Counted from the stretch's first letter, positions 53,541 through 62,276 are shown. The stretch is DNA of 64,000 nucleotides from an uncultured Bacteroidales bacterium (GCA_944322715.1 CALUPT010000006.1:1-64000); one strand, 5' to 3'. Notes: generated by a model from the letters alone, not told the origin. Made by a program: numbers and translations.

Positions 53541-54686
53541 CTACCCGATTTTGTTTCCGGTTGTCCATAGACGCTTGAACCAGATTCTGAAAACGGGGTC
53601 GCTGATAATTATCCCGTTTTTATCCCTGTCAATCAATTCTTTGTTTGTGAGACTCTTGATAAGGCGACTGATGTTGGACTTCGAACCAAGGCCAAATTCT
53701 TCCGAGACAGATTGTTTCCCGAATCCGTCTGTTATTCCTGAGCATACTGCCCGGAGGAAATTCATTTGATAGGAAGTCAGATTTTCGGTCTGCTGGATGA
53801 AAAGAGGAGAACATTGAATCAATAATTTTTCAATTGCATCTTCAATGTTTTTATCTGTGGTTTCGGCTTCTGTTTCATTCAGTACATTCCATGCAAGCTG
53901 TTGCACGTATGACGGAAAATTATCTACGGCTGTACATATCTTTCCGGCAAGGGTTTCGGAAATTTTCTTTCCTGCATATTCAAATCTTGACTGTATATAT
54001 GTTATCCAGTCTTTTGTCGGGATATTCCCGAGATGAATGGTGTCTCCGAACTGATAGAACGGCATTCTCCTGCTTTGAAACAGGTTTTCCATCATGTGTT
54101 TCCGACTTCCGTACAGGCAGTAGGACGTAAATTTTTGGTGTTGCCATGCTCCTCTCAATCTTTTCTGTACCTGTATCGAGTCAGGAAAGTCCCCGATTTG
54201 CTGGAATTCATCTATGCAGATGACTATCCTTATATTTTTTTTCGTTGCAATCCTTTCCGGAAGAGACAGGATTTCATCAGAAGACATATCCTTTGGATTG
54301 ATTTTAAGGGAAAAAGAGTATCCGGCAGTCGGGTCCGGACTTATTGACATCTGAGGGACCACCCTATAGAGAAATTCCTTAGCGGTTTCCAATATCTGCT
54401 CCATTCTTGAAGAAGTGGCTTTTAAAACAGATGTGGCGAACTTGTTGTAGAAATCATATTCATTGCGGCAATCGTAAATATCCATACGGGCAATGCATAT
54501 TTTGGGATTCCCTGTAAAATTGTCGCATACTTTATTGACCAAAGATGTTTTGCCGGTACGACGAGGCGAAATAAGTATTGTGTTAAGCCCGTTTGCGAAA
54601 TTCTGTGTCAAATGCTTGGTTTCTTCAATCCGGTCTGTGAAATTATCACCTGAAACCGATACACCAAAAATGAAAGTCCGTTCCAT
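53541..54686 (-). CDS. AAA ATPase with C-terminal winged helix
   Basis: A 381-residue ATP-binding protein of the archaeal-ATPase-like group (STAND-related). Walker A is SPRRTGKTSL (about 37-46) and Walker B is IRIVICIDEFQQIGD (about 150-164), followed by a sensor-like GSRKHMMENL. Residues about 290-375 look like a winged helix (SEEFGLGSKSNISRLIKSL then a wing with IISDPVFRIWF). The function of these solitary ATPases is unknown. The start at 54686 lies 19 bases after the -7 box; a longer frame to 54749 crosses the promoter. A near-perfect 39-bp palindrome overlaps its -33 box, suggesting self-regulation. Confidence 0.75.
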   Translation of the reverse strand: MERTFIFGVSVSGDNFTDRIEETKHLTQNFANGLNTILISPRRTGKTSLVNKVCDNFTGNPKICIARMDIYDCRNEYDFYNKFATSVLKATSSRMEQILETAKEFLYRVVPQMSISPDPTAGYSFSLKINPKDMSSDEILSLPERIATKKNIRIVICIDEFQQIGDFPDSIQVQKRLRGAWQHQKFTSYCLYGSRKHMMENLFQSRRMPFYQFGDTIHLGNIPTKDWITYIQSRFEYAGKKISETLAGKICTAVDNFPSYVQQLAWNVLNETEAETTDKNIEDAIEKLLIQCSPLFIQQTENLTSYQMNFLRAVCSGITDGFGKQSVSEEFGLGSKSNISRLIKSLTNKELIDRDKNGIIISDPVFRIWFKRLWTTGNKIG

Positions 54687-54705
54687 AGATAGTTGATTTA
54701 CATGG

Positions 54706-54737
54706 CAAATATACGGTTTTTTCAAAAAGTACACAAG
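54706..54737 (-). promoter_or_regulatory. promoter of the winged-helix AAA ATPase
   Basis: Minus strand: CTTG (54734-54737), 20 bases, TATATTTG (54706-54713). The -33 box lies inside the 54726-54764 palindrome. Confidence 0.6.
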
Positions 54738-54764
54738 GTTGTGGTCCACAAACTTGTGTACTTT
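54726..54764. promoter_or_regulatory. 39-bp palindrome, probable operator
   Basis: Nineteen-base arms around a single central T (54745), with one mismatch pair (54738/54752). The left arm begins AAAGTACACAAG and the right arm ends CTTGTGTACTTT. It has no T tail and lies upstream of, not after, a gene, so it looks like a binding site for a dimeric regulator. Confidence 0.7.
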
Positions 54765-54921
54765 GACGGTTTCGGAATTGAATTTGGGAAATATCGGTTT
54801 TACGGTTCATCCAATCTTTGATTATTGAAATTCAAAATAAATCATATAAAAAATTCTTTAATTCAAAAAATCACCAATAGTTCACCCATTGTTCTCCTTA
54901 ATCCGGAAATCCTGACTTGAA

Positions 54922-56079
54922 TTATGTGAATTTAAGATGCCGGTAATTGATGACTTCAATATCTCCTGCCGTATTTTCAAAATCGCCGTTGTAAATTATA
55001 CATTTTTTCACAATCGGGGTCGTGAGCCAGTCGGGCAGTTTTTTCAATGTATTCCCGAATTCATGGATGTATGTCATTGAGGATTTGATTTCAAATGTCT
55101 TCAGCATACCTTCTTCCTTGATAAGGAGATCAACCTCGTTGCCATTGCTGTCCCTGTAGAAATACACTCCGCCCTCCTTTCCGTTGTTTGTCCTGTGCTT
55201 GATGGCTTCCATGACTATGTAGTTCTCGAAAATATTTCCTCTCATCTTGTCTTTTGATAATTGGGCAGGACTTTCTATATCAAGCATGTAGCAGGCAAGA
55301 CCCGGATCAGTGAAATACAGTTTCGGCCGTTTTACAAGCCGTTTCGAAATGTTCTCATAATAAGGAGGAAGCAGGTAGATGATATAGGATGCGGTCAGGA
55401 CGGACAGCCATGCCGTTATCGTCTTGTTGTCGACTCCCACCTCTCCAGACAACTCGTTTGCGTTGAATACGGACCCTATTCTTGCCGCACATAGTTTCAG
55501 AAAACGGAAAAACAGCATGGAGTCCTTGATATTCAGCAGATCACGGATATCCTTTTCTATGTATGTCCTTACATATGACGGATAGAATAGTTTGGCTGTA
55601 TTTTTCCCTGCGTATATGGCCGGGAACAATCCATCGTACAGGAATGTGTCCAGATCTTTTTCTGAAGCGTGCGTTGTTATTTCAGAGTATGACATTGGCA
55701 GCAGCTCATAGACTCCGGCTCTTCCTGCAAGGGATTCTGACACAGACTTCATAAGTTCGAAATTAGAACTCCCGGAAAGAAAAAATTTCCTGTCAGGGTG
55801 ATTGTCCACTATACCTTGTATATATTCAAGCAACATCGGCACTTTCTGGACTTCATCTATAAAAAGCGGTTTGTCTGTCTGGTTCAGGAACGCTATGGGG
55901 TCGTTTTCTGCGAAATCCCTGATATTTACATCTTTGAGAGAAAATTTTATTGCATCAGGGAAAAGGTGGCCCAACAGTGTGCTTTTCCCGCTTTGCCGTG
56001 GTCCTGTGACAACAATCACAGGAAAATACATTGACGCGTCAGAAATGGTTTGCTCGATTATTCTGTTTATATAGCCCAT
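54922..56079 (-). CDS. AAA ATPase with DUF4143 domain
   Basis: A 385-residue AAA_14/DUF4143 protein. Walker A is GPRQSGKSTLL (about 25-35), Walker B is PLFIDEVQKVP (about 70-80), and FFLSGSSNFELM is the sensor segment. DUF4143 occupies about 180-340, with a winged-helix-like part (NANELSGEVGVDNKTITAWLS quoted as ELSGEVGVDNKT) and the PD-(D/E)XK-like YRDSNGNEVDLLI...FEIKSS. The glutamate and lysine of that motif are retained. The role is unknown. The start at 56079 (MGYINRIIEQ) is preferred to the ATG at 56088. It is the same family as the gene at 22807. The 5' region carries a perfect palindrome. Confidence 0.82.
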   Translation of the reverse strand: MGYINRIIEQTISDASMYFPVIVVTGPRQSGKSTLLGHLFPDAIKFSLKDVNIRDFAENDPIAFLNQTDKPLFIDEVQKVPMLLEYIQGIVDNHPDRKFFLSGSSNFELMKSVSESLAGRAGVYELLPMSYSEITTHASEKDLDTFLYDGLFPAIYAGKNTAKLFYPSYVRTYIEKDIRDLLNIKDSMLFFRFLKLCAARIGSVFNANELSGEVGVDNKTITAWLSVLTASYIIYLLPPYYENISKRLVKRPKLYFTDPGLACYMLDIESPAQLSKDKMRGNIFENYIVMEAIKHRTNNGKEGGVYFYRDSNGNEVDLLIKEEGMLKTFEIKSSMTYIHEFGNTLKKLPDWLTTPIVKKCIIYNGDFENTAGDIEVINYRHLKFT

Positions 56080-56090
56080 GTTATGCAAAA

Positions 56091-56107
56091 TTGGAATTGA
56101 ATTCCAA
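56091..56107. promoter_or_regulatory. 17-bp perfect palindrome at the promoter of the DUF4143 ATPase
   Basis: TTGGAATT-G-AATTCCAA lies 12 bases upstream of the chosen start. A minus-strand -7-like sequence CAATTTTG overlaps its edge. Position suggests an operator. Confidence 0.5.
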
Positions 56108-56276
56108 AATTACATAAATTTTCAATCGGGTTCAAGAAAAATGACAAAAACATTTCTATGCCGTTTCTGAGGTATTGTTGAGTAAAGGAAAAACACTTTG
56201 ACGGGGGCGAGTGCCCTCGTTTGACCTTCCCTGAAAAAGGTTTACATTGAGGTGTGCATGGATGGGGCGGGGCCTC

Positions 56277-57071
56277 TCATCGGCAGATGTCCTGCAGCTC
56301 TTCCCAAGGGATGGTGATGCGGATGGTGCCGGCTGCGTATGCGGCGATTTCGTACGGGTTGTAGATGAATGTGATGCCGCTGTCCGACATGCTGAAATTT
56401 TCTGTCACAGGGATTTCTGTGACTAAGAGATAATCCGCATCCGATGGATTCCCGAATGCTTCGGGAACATGCTTCATCAGCAGTGCAGGCAAAGCTGCCA
56501 TGCCGTCCGTCGCGAAAATGTCTTCAAGAAGCACCTGTTTTCCTGTTTTCGTGTTGAACACGAGGCAGGTCTCGGTATTCATGCCGTGCGCCCCTCCGGT
56601 GTAGGAATAGTCCGTGATGGTGTAGTTGATAAGTCTGACCCCCTCTGTACCGGCAGTTATGACATTCATCTCTTCCGAGAACACTCCTGTCAGGCATTTC
56701 CCCCAGGACAGTGCCATTGACCCCTCTCCTGCAAGACTCTCCGCCAGTTCCAGATTTTCCGTCCTGTATGTCGAAATATAATCGGCGACGTATGTGTCCA
56801 CAGCTTCCTGCGGTCCGATGCCCCGGTATTCTTCGCCGAAAGCGGTGGCGCTGATTGTTCCGCTTATCCTGTCCTTTGCGGGTGCTGCCGTATTTGCTTC
56901 CGGATATTCCATTCTTATGTCGATTGACAATGAATCGGTCCGTCCTTCCTGCAGCGCAATACTGCCTGAAAATCCGTATTCTTCAAATCTGATCCCATCA
57001 TTGCATGATACAGCGGCCAGTATGCAGAGAAGCATGGCGGCAGATAACGTCAGTCGTTTCATTGATTTCAT
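56277..57071 (-). CDS. DUF3298/DUF4163-type lipoprotein
   Basis: A 264-residue lipoprotein with lipobox LAAVSC (Cys22 from this start). The N-terminal half follows the DUF4163 pattern (YISTYRTENLELAESL) and the C-terminal half is DUF3298, recognised by TDYSYTGGAHGMNTETCLVF and the later FIYNPYEIAAYAAGTI. Such proteins are found in the envelope, sometimes with peptidoglycan deacetylase or anti-sigma functions; the role here is unknown. The minus-strand -7 box TATTTTTG (57133-57140) supports a start at 57071 or 57062 (MKRLTLSAA), not the longer frame. It is divergent from rpsL. Confidence 0.82.
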   Translation of the reverse strand: MKSMKRLTLSAAMLLCILAAVSCNDGIRFEEYGFSGSIALQEGRTDSLSIDIRMEYPEANTAAPAKDRISGTISATAFGEEYRGIGPQEAVDTYVADYISTYRTENLELAESLAGEGSMALSWGKCLTGVFSEEMNVITAGTEGVRLINYTITDYSYTGGAHGMNTETCLVFNTKTGKQVLLEDIFATDGMAALPALLMKHVPEAFGNPSDADYLLVTEIPVTENFSMSDSGITFIYNPYEIAAYAAGTIRITIPWEELQDICR

Positions 57072-57202
57072 AAAATGGCAATTTATAAATCCTTTCCCGT
57101 TCTTTGTTTCCGATATGTCCCGTATCCGTATGCAAAAATAACAATTAAATCGATACAGACGAATGTCAGCAGAATTCCCGCGCATTAAATCCGGTTCATT
57201 TT

Positions 57203-57233
57203 ATTGGTATTTAAAATATTATTAGTATCTTTG
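57203..57233 (+). promoter_or_regulatory. promoter of the rpsL-rpsG-fusA-rpsJ operon
   Basis: ATTG (57203-57206), 19 bases and TATCTTTG (57226-57233), the same -7 octamer as the rRNA promoter. A small hairpin CCCCT-AAAAT-AGGGG (57237-57251) sits at the start of the leader. Confidence 0.65.
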
Positions 57234-57285
57234 CAGCCCCTAAAATAGGGGAAAGAAAACATAAATTTAAGATTTACAATCATTT

Positions 57286-57675
57286 ATGCCTACAATTCAA
57301 CAGTTAGTTCGCAAAGGGCGCGAGGTTATCGAGATCAAGAGTAAGTCTCGTGCTCTGGATGCTTGTCCTCAGAGAAGGGGCGTATGCGTGCGTGTGTACA
57401 CAACTACACCTAAGAAACCTAACTCAGCAATGCGTAAGGTTGCGCGTGTCCGTCTGACCAACTCCAAAGAGGTCAATGCGTACATTCCGGGCGAGGGGCA
57501 CAACCTCCAGGAGCACTCTATCGTGCTTGTGAGAGGAGGCCGTGTGAAGGACCTCCCAGGTGTGCGTTACCACATCCTTAGGGGCGCTTTGGATACCGCA
57601 GGCGTAGAGGGCAGGACCCAGTCCCGTTCTCTCTACGGAGCGAAGAGGCCAAAGGCAAAAGCCGCTAAGAAGTAA
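57286..57675 (+). CDS. rpsL: 30S ribosomal protein S12
   Basis: A 129-residue S12, a decoding-centre protein. The streptomycin-related lysines are wild type in [16 protein letters not shown] and in [13 protein letters not shown]. The D of VKDLPG that is methylthiolated in other bacteria is also present. It starts the str operon. Confidence 0.98.
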   Translation: MPTIQQLVRKGREVIEIKSKSRALDACPQRRGVCVRVYTTTPKKPNSAMRKVARVRLTNSKEVNAYIPGEGHNLQEHSIVLVRGGRVKDLPGVRYHILRGALDTAGVEGRTQSRSLYGAKRPKAKAAKK

Positions 57676-57705
57676 TTTTAATTTCACCTTTAATTTTCTA
57701 CAACA

Positions 57706-58182
57706 ATGAGAAAAACGAAGCCTAAGAAGAGGATTCTACTTCCTGATCCTAAGTTTCACGATGTGATGGTTACACGTTTCGTGAACAATCTTATGTTGCA
57801 GGGGAAGAAGAGTATCGCGTATTCTATTTTTTACGATGCCATTGACATGGTAGGCGAGAAGATGAAAGATTCTGACAAGGCTCCTCTCGATATTTGGAGG
57901 AAGGCTCTCGAGAATGTGACGCCTCAGGTTGAGGTTAAAAGCCGCAGGATCGGTGGTGCCAACTTCCAGGTGCCGACAGAAGTGCGTCCGGAAAGGAAGA
58001 TTTCACTCTCGATGAAGAACCTGATAGTCTTCGCCCGCAAGCGTTCCGGCCACTCTATGGCAGAAAAGCTCTGTGCCGAGATCATCGCAGCATACAACTG
58101 CGAAGGTGCGGCATTCAAGAGAAAAGAAGACATGCACAGGATGGCAGAGGCCAACAAGGCATTTGCACATTTCCGTTTCTAA
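57706..58182 (+). CDS. rpsG: 30S ribosomal protein S7
   Basis: A 158-residue S7, which nucleates 30S head assembly. The start [18 protein letters not shown] and the segment [16 protein letters not shown] are typical. It lies 30 bases after rpsL and 21 bases before fusA. Confidence 0.98.
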   Translation: MRKTKPKKRILLPDPKFHDVMVTRFVNNLMLQGKKSIAYSIFYDAIDMVGEKMKDSDKAPLDIWRKALENVTPQVEVKSRRIGGANFQVPTEVRPERKISLSMKNLIVFARKRSGHSMAEKLCAEIIAAYNCEGAAFKRKEDMHRMAEANKAFAHFRF

Positions 58183-58203
58183 TCCCCAATTAAGATAACA
58201 ACA

Positions 58204-60318
58204 ATGGCAAGAGATCTTAAATATACCAGAAACATCGGTATCATGGCCCACATCGATGCCGGCAAGACAACAACCTCTGAACGTATCCTTTTCTATACGG
58301 GCAAGACCCACAAGATCGGAGAGGTTCACGAGGGTGCTGCCACAATGGACTGGATGGTGCAGGAGCAGGAGCGCGGTATTACGATCACTTCCGCTGCCAC
58401 TACCGCTTTCTGGCACTATAAAGGGGATACATATCAGATCAACCTGATCGACACTCCGGGCCACGTGGACTTCACCGTCGAGGTGGAGCGTTCCCTGCGT
58501 GTGCTTGATGGTACGGTCGCCACTTTCTGTGCGGTGGGCCGTGTGCAGCCTCAGTCCGAGACGGTATGGAGGCAGGCAGACAAATATGGAGTGCCGAAGA
58601 TTGCATACGTCAACAAGATGGACCGCGTCGGGGCCGACTTCCTTGCAGTTGTCGAGGAGATCAAGACAAAGCTCGGCGCTACGGCAGTCCCTATCTGCCT
58701 CCCTATCGGAGCAGAGGACAAGTTCCAGGGGATTGTGGATCTTATCTCGAAGAAGGCAATCTATTACGACAACACGGAAGAGCTTGTCAATTACGAGATA
58801 AAGGACATCCCTGCCGAGATGGAGGCCGATGTGGCGACCTGGCGCGAAAAACTCGTCGAGGCTGCTGCAGAGTACGATGAGACGCTGATGGAGAAATTCT
58901 TCGATGATCCTGACTCCATTACTGAAGATGAACTCATCGCAGCCTTGAGAAAGGCTACCATCGACATGGCGATAGTTCCTGCGTGCTGCGGCTCTTCATT
59001 CAAGAACAAGGGCGTACAGTTCCTTCTGGATGCAGTCATGCGTTATCTTCCTTCACCTCTCGACAAGGGTTCCGTTAAAGGAACCAACCCCAAGACAGGA
59101 GAAGATGAGGAGCGCAAGCCATCTGCAAGCGAGCCGTTCGCTGCCCTCGTATTCAAGATTGCTACCGATCCGTTTGTGGGTCGTCTTGCATTCCTCAGGG
59201 CATATTCAGGCCGTCTCGATGCGGGCTCGTATGTGCTCAATACCCGTTCCGGAAAGAAGGAGCGCGTGGCAAGGCTTTACCAGATGCACTCCAACAAGCA
59301 GAATCCTATAGAGTTCGTCGAGGCGGGAGATATCTGCGCTGCAGTCGGATTCAAGGATCTCCGTACCGGAGATACCATCTGCGCGGAGGATCATCCTATC
59401 ACTCTCGAGTCAATGGAGTTCCCTGATCCGGTGATCGGACTTGCAGTCGAGCCGAAGACCCAGAAGGATCTTGACAAACTCGGTATCGCGCTTGCAAAAC
59501 TTGCGGAGGAGGATCCTACCTTCACTGTCAAGACAGACCAAGAGACTGGCCAGACCGTCATCAGCGGTATGGGTGAGCTTCACCTCGACATTATCGTTGA
59601 CCGTCTCCGCCGTGAGTTCGGTGTGGACATCAACCAGGGTGCACCTCAGGTCAACTACAAGGAGGCTATCACAGCAACGGTACAGCACCGTGAAGTCTTC
59701 AAGAAACAGACCGGTGGCCGTGGTAAGTTCGCAGACATCATCGTTGAGATAGGACCGGCAGATGAAGGCGCTACAGGTCTTCAGTTCATCGATGAAGTCA
59801 AGGGCGGTAACGTGCCTAAGGAATTCATCCCGTCTGTGGAGAAAGGATTCAAGTCGGCAATGGCAAACGGCGTGCTTGCAGGATATGAGGTGCCTTCTCT
59901 CAAGGTTACCCTCAAGGATGGTTCCTTCCATCCTGTCGATTCCGACCAGCTCTCGTTCGAGATCTGCGCGAGGATGGCGTTCCGTCATGCATGTCCTAAG
60001 GCAAAGCCGGTTCTCCTCGAACCTATCATGAGTCTCGAAGTGGTTACACCTGAGGATTACATGGGAGATATCGTCGGAGACCTCAACCGCCGCAGGGGAC
60101 AGATCAATGCTATGGATTCCACCACAGGAGGAGCCCGCATCGTCAAGGCATTCGTTCCGCTCGCAGAGCAGTTCGGATATGTGACAGTGCTGAGAACCAT
60201 ATCTTCCGGGCGCGCAACCAGCACAATGAGTTTCGATCATTACGCTGAAGTTCCTGCAAACCTTGCAAAAGAGGTTATCGAGAAGAGCGGGTACAAGCCG
60301 GCCGATGACGAGGAATAA
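58204..60318 (+). CDS. fusA: elongation factor G
   Basis: A 704-residue translocase GTPase. G1 is [15 protein letters not shown] (about 15-29), the switch-I threonine is in [13 protein letters not shown]3 is DTPGHVDFT and G4 is [10 protein letters not shown]. Domains III to V follow with the usual [10 protein letters not shown] and domain [14 protein letters not shown]. Its place directly upstream of rpsJ and its full length identify it as the main EF-G rather than the recycling paralogue. Confidence 0.98.
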   Translation: MARDLKYTRNIGIMAHIDAGKTTTSERILFYTGKTHKIGEVHEGAATMDWMVQEQERGITITSAATTAFWHYKGDTYQINLIDTPGHVDFTVEVERSLRVLDGTVATFCAVGRVQPQSETVWRQADKYGVPKIAYVNKMDRVGADFLAVVEEIKTKLGATAVPICLPIGAEDKFQGIVDLISKKAIYYDNTEELVNYEIKDIPAEMEADVATWREKLVEAAAEYDETLMEKFFDDPDSITEDELIAALRKATIDMAIVPACCGSSFKNKGVQFLLDAVMRYLPSPLDKGSVKGTNPKTGEDEERKPSASEPFAALVFKIATDPFVGRLAFLRAYSGRLDAGSYVLNTRSGKKERVARLYQMHSNKQNPIEFVEAGDICAAVGFKDLRTGDTICAEDHPITLESMEFPDPVIGLAVEPKTQKDLDKLGIALAKLAEEDPTFTVKTDQETGQTVISGMGELHLDIIVDRLRREFGVDINQGAPQVNYKEAITATVQHREVFKKQTGGRGKFADIIVEIGPADEGATGLQFIDEVKGGNVPKEFIPSVEKGFKSAMANGVLAGYEVPSLKVTLKDGSFHPVDSDQLSFEICARMAFRHACPKAKPVLLEPIMSLEVVTPEDYMGDIVGDLNRRRGQINAMDSTTGGARIVKAFVPLAEQFGYVTVLRTISSGRATSTMSFDHYAEVPANLAKEVIEKSGYKPADDEE

Positions 60319-60337
60319 CAATATAAACGGAAATAAA

Positions 60338-60643
60338 ATGAGCCAGAAAATAAGAATAAAACTCAAATCATTCGATCATGCGCTGGTTGACAAGTCAGCA
60401 AAGAAGATCGTTGATACAGTGTCTTCTACAGGCGCCCGCGTGAACGGTCCGATTCCGCTTCCGACCGACAAGAAGATATTCACTGTAAACCGCTCCACTT
60501 TCGTGAACAAGAAGTCCCGCGAGCAGTTCGAACTCAATTCCTACTGCCGCCTTCTTGACATCTATGAGTCCACTCAGAAGACCGTGGATGCCCTGATGAA
60601 GCTGGAACTTCCTTCAGGAGTCGAAGTAGAGATCAAGGTCTGA
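60338..60643 (+). CDS. rpsJ: 30S ribosomal protein S10
   Basis: A 101-residue S10, also the NusE antitermination factor. The family sequence [20 protein letters not shown] begins at the ATG at 60338; an earlier in-frame ATG at 60263 lies inside fusA. In most Bacteroidales rplC follows directly; here the operon stops and a tRNA gene comes next. Confidence 0.97.
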   Translation: MSQKIRIKLKSFDHALVDKSAKKIVDTVSSTGARVNGPIPLPTDKKIFTVNRSTFVNKKSREQFELNSYCRLLDIYESTQKTVDALMKLELPSGVEVEIKV

Positions 60644-60704
60644 CAACCCTTTCCGGTTCCGTTTCCTGAAAAAGGGAAAAATCTTCCTGAAAAAGGCATG
60701 CGGA

Positions 60705-60736
60705 TTTTACGGAATCGGAAATTATTGCTATATTTG
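60705..60736 (+). promoter_or_regulatory. promoter of the tRNA gene
   Basis: TTTT (60705-60708), 20 bases and TATATTTG (60729-60736), 41 bases before the tRNA. The bases before it (60650-60700) contain short A-rich inverted segments that may end the rpsJ message. Confidence 0.5.
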
Positions 60737-60777
60737 CATTCCTGTCCGGTTCGTCCGGACGGGAATGACAAATAAAA

Positions 60778-60852
60778 GGTCCCATAGCTCAGTTGGTTAG
60801 TAGCACCTGACTCATAATCAGGGGGTCACAGGTTCAAGCCCTGTTGGGACCA
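60778..60852 (+). tRNA. tRNA-Met (anticodon CAT)
   Basis: Acceptor stem GGTCCCA/TGGGACC, anticodon arm CTGACTCATAATCAG and T arm ACAGGTTCAAGCCCTGT are clear; the discriminator is A and CCA is not encoded. The D arm has GGTTAGTAGCA where GGTTAGAGCA is usual, one extra base that weakens the D stem. Variable-loop and T-arm sequence resemble elongator tRNA-Met; a tRNA-Ile with modified CAT cannot be excluded. Confidence 0.88.
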
Positions 60853-60886
60853 CGGGAAGAGGCTTTCAGAAGCCTTTATGAATCAG

Positions 60887-60915
60887 GCAGTTAGGTGAAA
60901 ATCTGACTGCTTTTT
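60887..60915 (+). terminator. terminator after the tRNA
   Basis: GCAGT...ACTGC (60887-60891 with 60906-60910), extended by AG/CT inside, followed by TTTTT. Confidence 0.6.
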
Positions 60916-61032
60916 CCGTGTCTTTACCGTAGCGCACTGTACTGCCATACCCCCTGTTTCAGCACTTTGGGTAAGCAATCCAGAATGCGTTCTCGGTATA
61001 GCCACGACAAGTCTGTAATAAGTGCAATGAAA

Positions 61033-61082
61033 TTTGAAATTTGGAATATTGTTTTGAAATTCGGGATAAATATATAACTTTG
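61033..61082 (+). promoter_or_regulatory. promoter and putative operator of the first higBA pair
   Basis: TTTG (61053-61056), 18 bases and TAACTTTG (61075-61082). Two direct repeats, TTTGAAATTTGG (61033-61044) and TTTGAAATTCGG (61053-61064), are 20 bases apart, two helical turns, and the second covers the -33 box. This is what an antitoxin operator would look like. Confidence 0.55.
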
Positions 61083-61100
61083 CATAAAATCAATCAAGAC

Positions 61101-61394
61101 ATGCGAATTATTGCGCGAAGCAGAATAATTGAATACTATACGCTGCATCCGGATACACGAACGGCATTGGAAGACTGGTTTCAGAAAGTAAGGCAAGCCG
61201 AATGGAATTGTTTTGCAGATATGAAACAAATGTTTAACAGTGTAGACTGCGTTGGCAATCAACGTTATGTGTTCAATATTCGAGGAAATAACTACAGATT
61301 GATAGTGGTTGTCAAATTTACTATAAAGACAGTCTTAATACGATTTATCGGAACACATGCAGAGTATGATTTGGTTGACGCAAAAAACATATAG
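61101..61394 (+). CDS. higB: HigB-family toxin (mRNA interferase)
   Basis: A 97-residue toxin of the HigB_toxin (PF09907-like) type with a RelE fold. The start MRIIARSRIIEYYTLHPD, the segment WNCFADMKQMFNS, and the C-terminal VLIRFIGTHAEYDLVDA are typical. These toxins cut mRNA on the ribosome. A frame to 61041 exists but begins before the promoter. The antitoxin gene follows after five bases, in the toxin-first order typical of higBA. Confidence 0.88.
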   Translation: MRIIARSRIIEYYTLHPDTRTALEDWFQKVRQAEWNCFADMKQMFNSVDCVGNQRYVFNIRGNNYRLIVVVKFTIKTVLIRFIGTHAEYDLVDAKNI

Positions 61395-61399
61395 AGAAT

Positions 61400-61765
61400 A
61401 TGGCAAAGATTCAGAATGAGACAGCATATAAGGCGGCAATGGCAAGGATAGAAGAGCTCCTGCCACTGGTCAATGACGACACTCCTTTGGATGACAGGAA
61501 TCTGATTGAATTGGATTTATTGTCAGCACTCGTATCCGACTATGAGGATGAACATTATCAGATAAAGACACCGGCACTTGTTGATGTAATAAAACTTCGT
61601 ATGTATGAAATGGGTTTGAATCAAGTAAAACTTTCAGAATTACTTGGAGTCAGCACATCACGTGTAAGCGATTATCTGACAGGACGCAGTGAGCCTACAT
61701 TGAAAGTGGCAAGAGACATTAGCAAAAAACTCAACATAGATGCCAATGTCGTATTGGGCGTTTGA
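61400..61765 (+). CDS. higA: HigA-type antitoxin (XRE HTH)
   Basis: A 121-residue antitoxin of the HigA (COG5499-like) group. The N-terminal half (about 1-60, with LIELDLLSALVSDYEDEHY) would bind the toxin. The C-terminal HTH (about 68-115) reads GLNQVKLSELLGVSTSRVSD and would bind the operator at 61033-61064. A 51-bp hairpin repeat starts 20 bases after its stop. Confidence 0.88.
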   Translation: MAKIQNETAYKAAMARIEELLPLVNDDTPLDDRNLIELDLLSALVSDYEDEHYQIKTPALVDVIKLRMYEMGLNQVKLSELLGVSTSRVSDYLTGRSEPTLKVARDISKKLNIDANVVLGV

Positions 61766-61785
61766 GTACTGACAGTTGCAGGAAT

Positions 61786-61836
61786 AATCTTCCAATTTGA
61801 TTTCTGATGAGATTGAGTTGGAAGATTTTTCGTTTA
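61786..61836 (+). repeat. 51-bp hairpin repeat, copy 1 (terminator-like)
   Basis: Identical over 51 bases to 63471-63521. Arms AATCTTCCAA and TTGGAAGATT are continued inward by several G-U pairs that work only for plus-strand RNA, and a T5 tract ends the 3' arm. In both places it follows a HigA-like antitoxin gene by about 20 bases. Confidence 0.85.
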
Positions 61837-61842
61837 TATGCA

Positions 61843-62194
61843 ATGGCAGCACAGCAGATTGTAGACAGACTGATTCTCGACAACCAGAATCTCGTCATAG
61901 ATAAACTAATGAAATACGATGATACCCTCCGGGATGAACTGGGACAACTTCGTTCCGACAAGGGAAATCAGAGAATACGACATGAAATTACGGGAAAGTA
62001 TCAGACAAAGGGAACAGTTGAAACAAGAATTGGCTGAACTGGAGAAGAAACCTAAAGACATTTTCTGGGATGTGGAATATGCTATGCTTTCCGCTGGCAT
62101 AAAATACTTCAATACCTGTTCAGAATACTGGCTTTATGAACTGGAGAGCGAGTATATAAAGGCGGAGAAAGAGTATCTGAACAATCCGGAATAA
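61843..62194 (+). pseudogene. frameshifted small coiled-coil ORF
   Basis: Two overlapping frames seem to be parts of one protein. Frame 1 starts at 61843 (MAAQQIVDRLILDNQNLVID). Frame 2 continues from about 61922 (IPSGMNWDNFVPTREIREYD) through a charged coiled coil (MKLRESIRQREQLKQELAEL) to the stop at 62194. One extra base near 61915-61925 would explain the break. Frame 2 could also start on its own at 61919 and give an intact 91-residue protein. No family was recognised; it sits directly after the first repeat copy in a toxin-antitoxin patch. Confidence 0.4.
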
Positions 62195-62240
62195 GGCAAT
62201 CGCAAAATAGCTGGAAAATGAGAGAAAATTGTATGTCGGA

Positions 62241-62272
62241 AGTTATATAGTTGTATAACTTTTGTATATTTG
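62241..62272 (+). promoter_or_regulatory. operator-like palindrome and promoter of the decayed TA module
   Basis: AGTTATA-n6-TATAACT (62241-62260) is a perfect inverted repeat just before the -7 box TATATTTG (62265-62272). The ATG of the toxin remnant is only four bases after the box. Confidence 0.5.
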
Positions 62273-62276
62273 TCGC

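Noticed and set aside
53541..56079. Two adjacent AAA ATPases as a defence operon
   Set aside because: They are different subfamilies with separate promoters and no nuclease, toxin or helicase partner. Nothing supports a joint system beyond proximity.
61786..61836. Integron attC-like site behind a TA cassette
   Set aside because: It is a hairpin behind a toxin-antitoxin pair, but I find no GTTRRRY/RYYYAAC boxes and no integrase. The T5 tail and RNA-specific G-U pairs fit a terminator.
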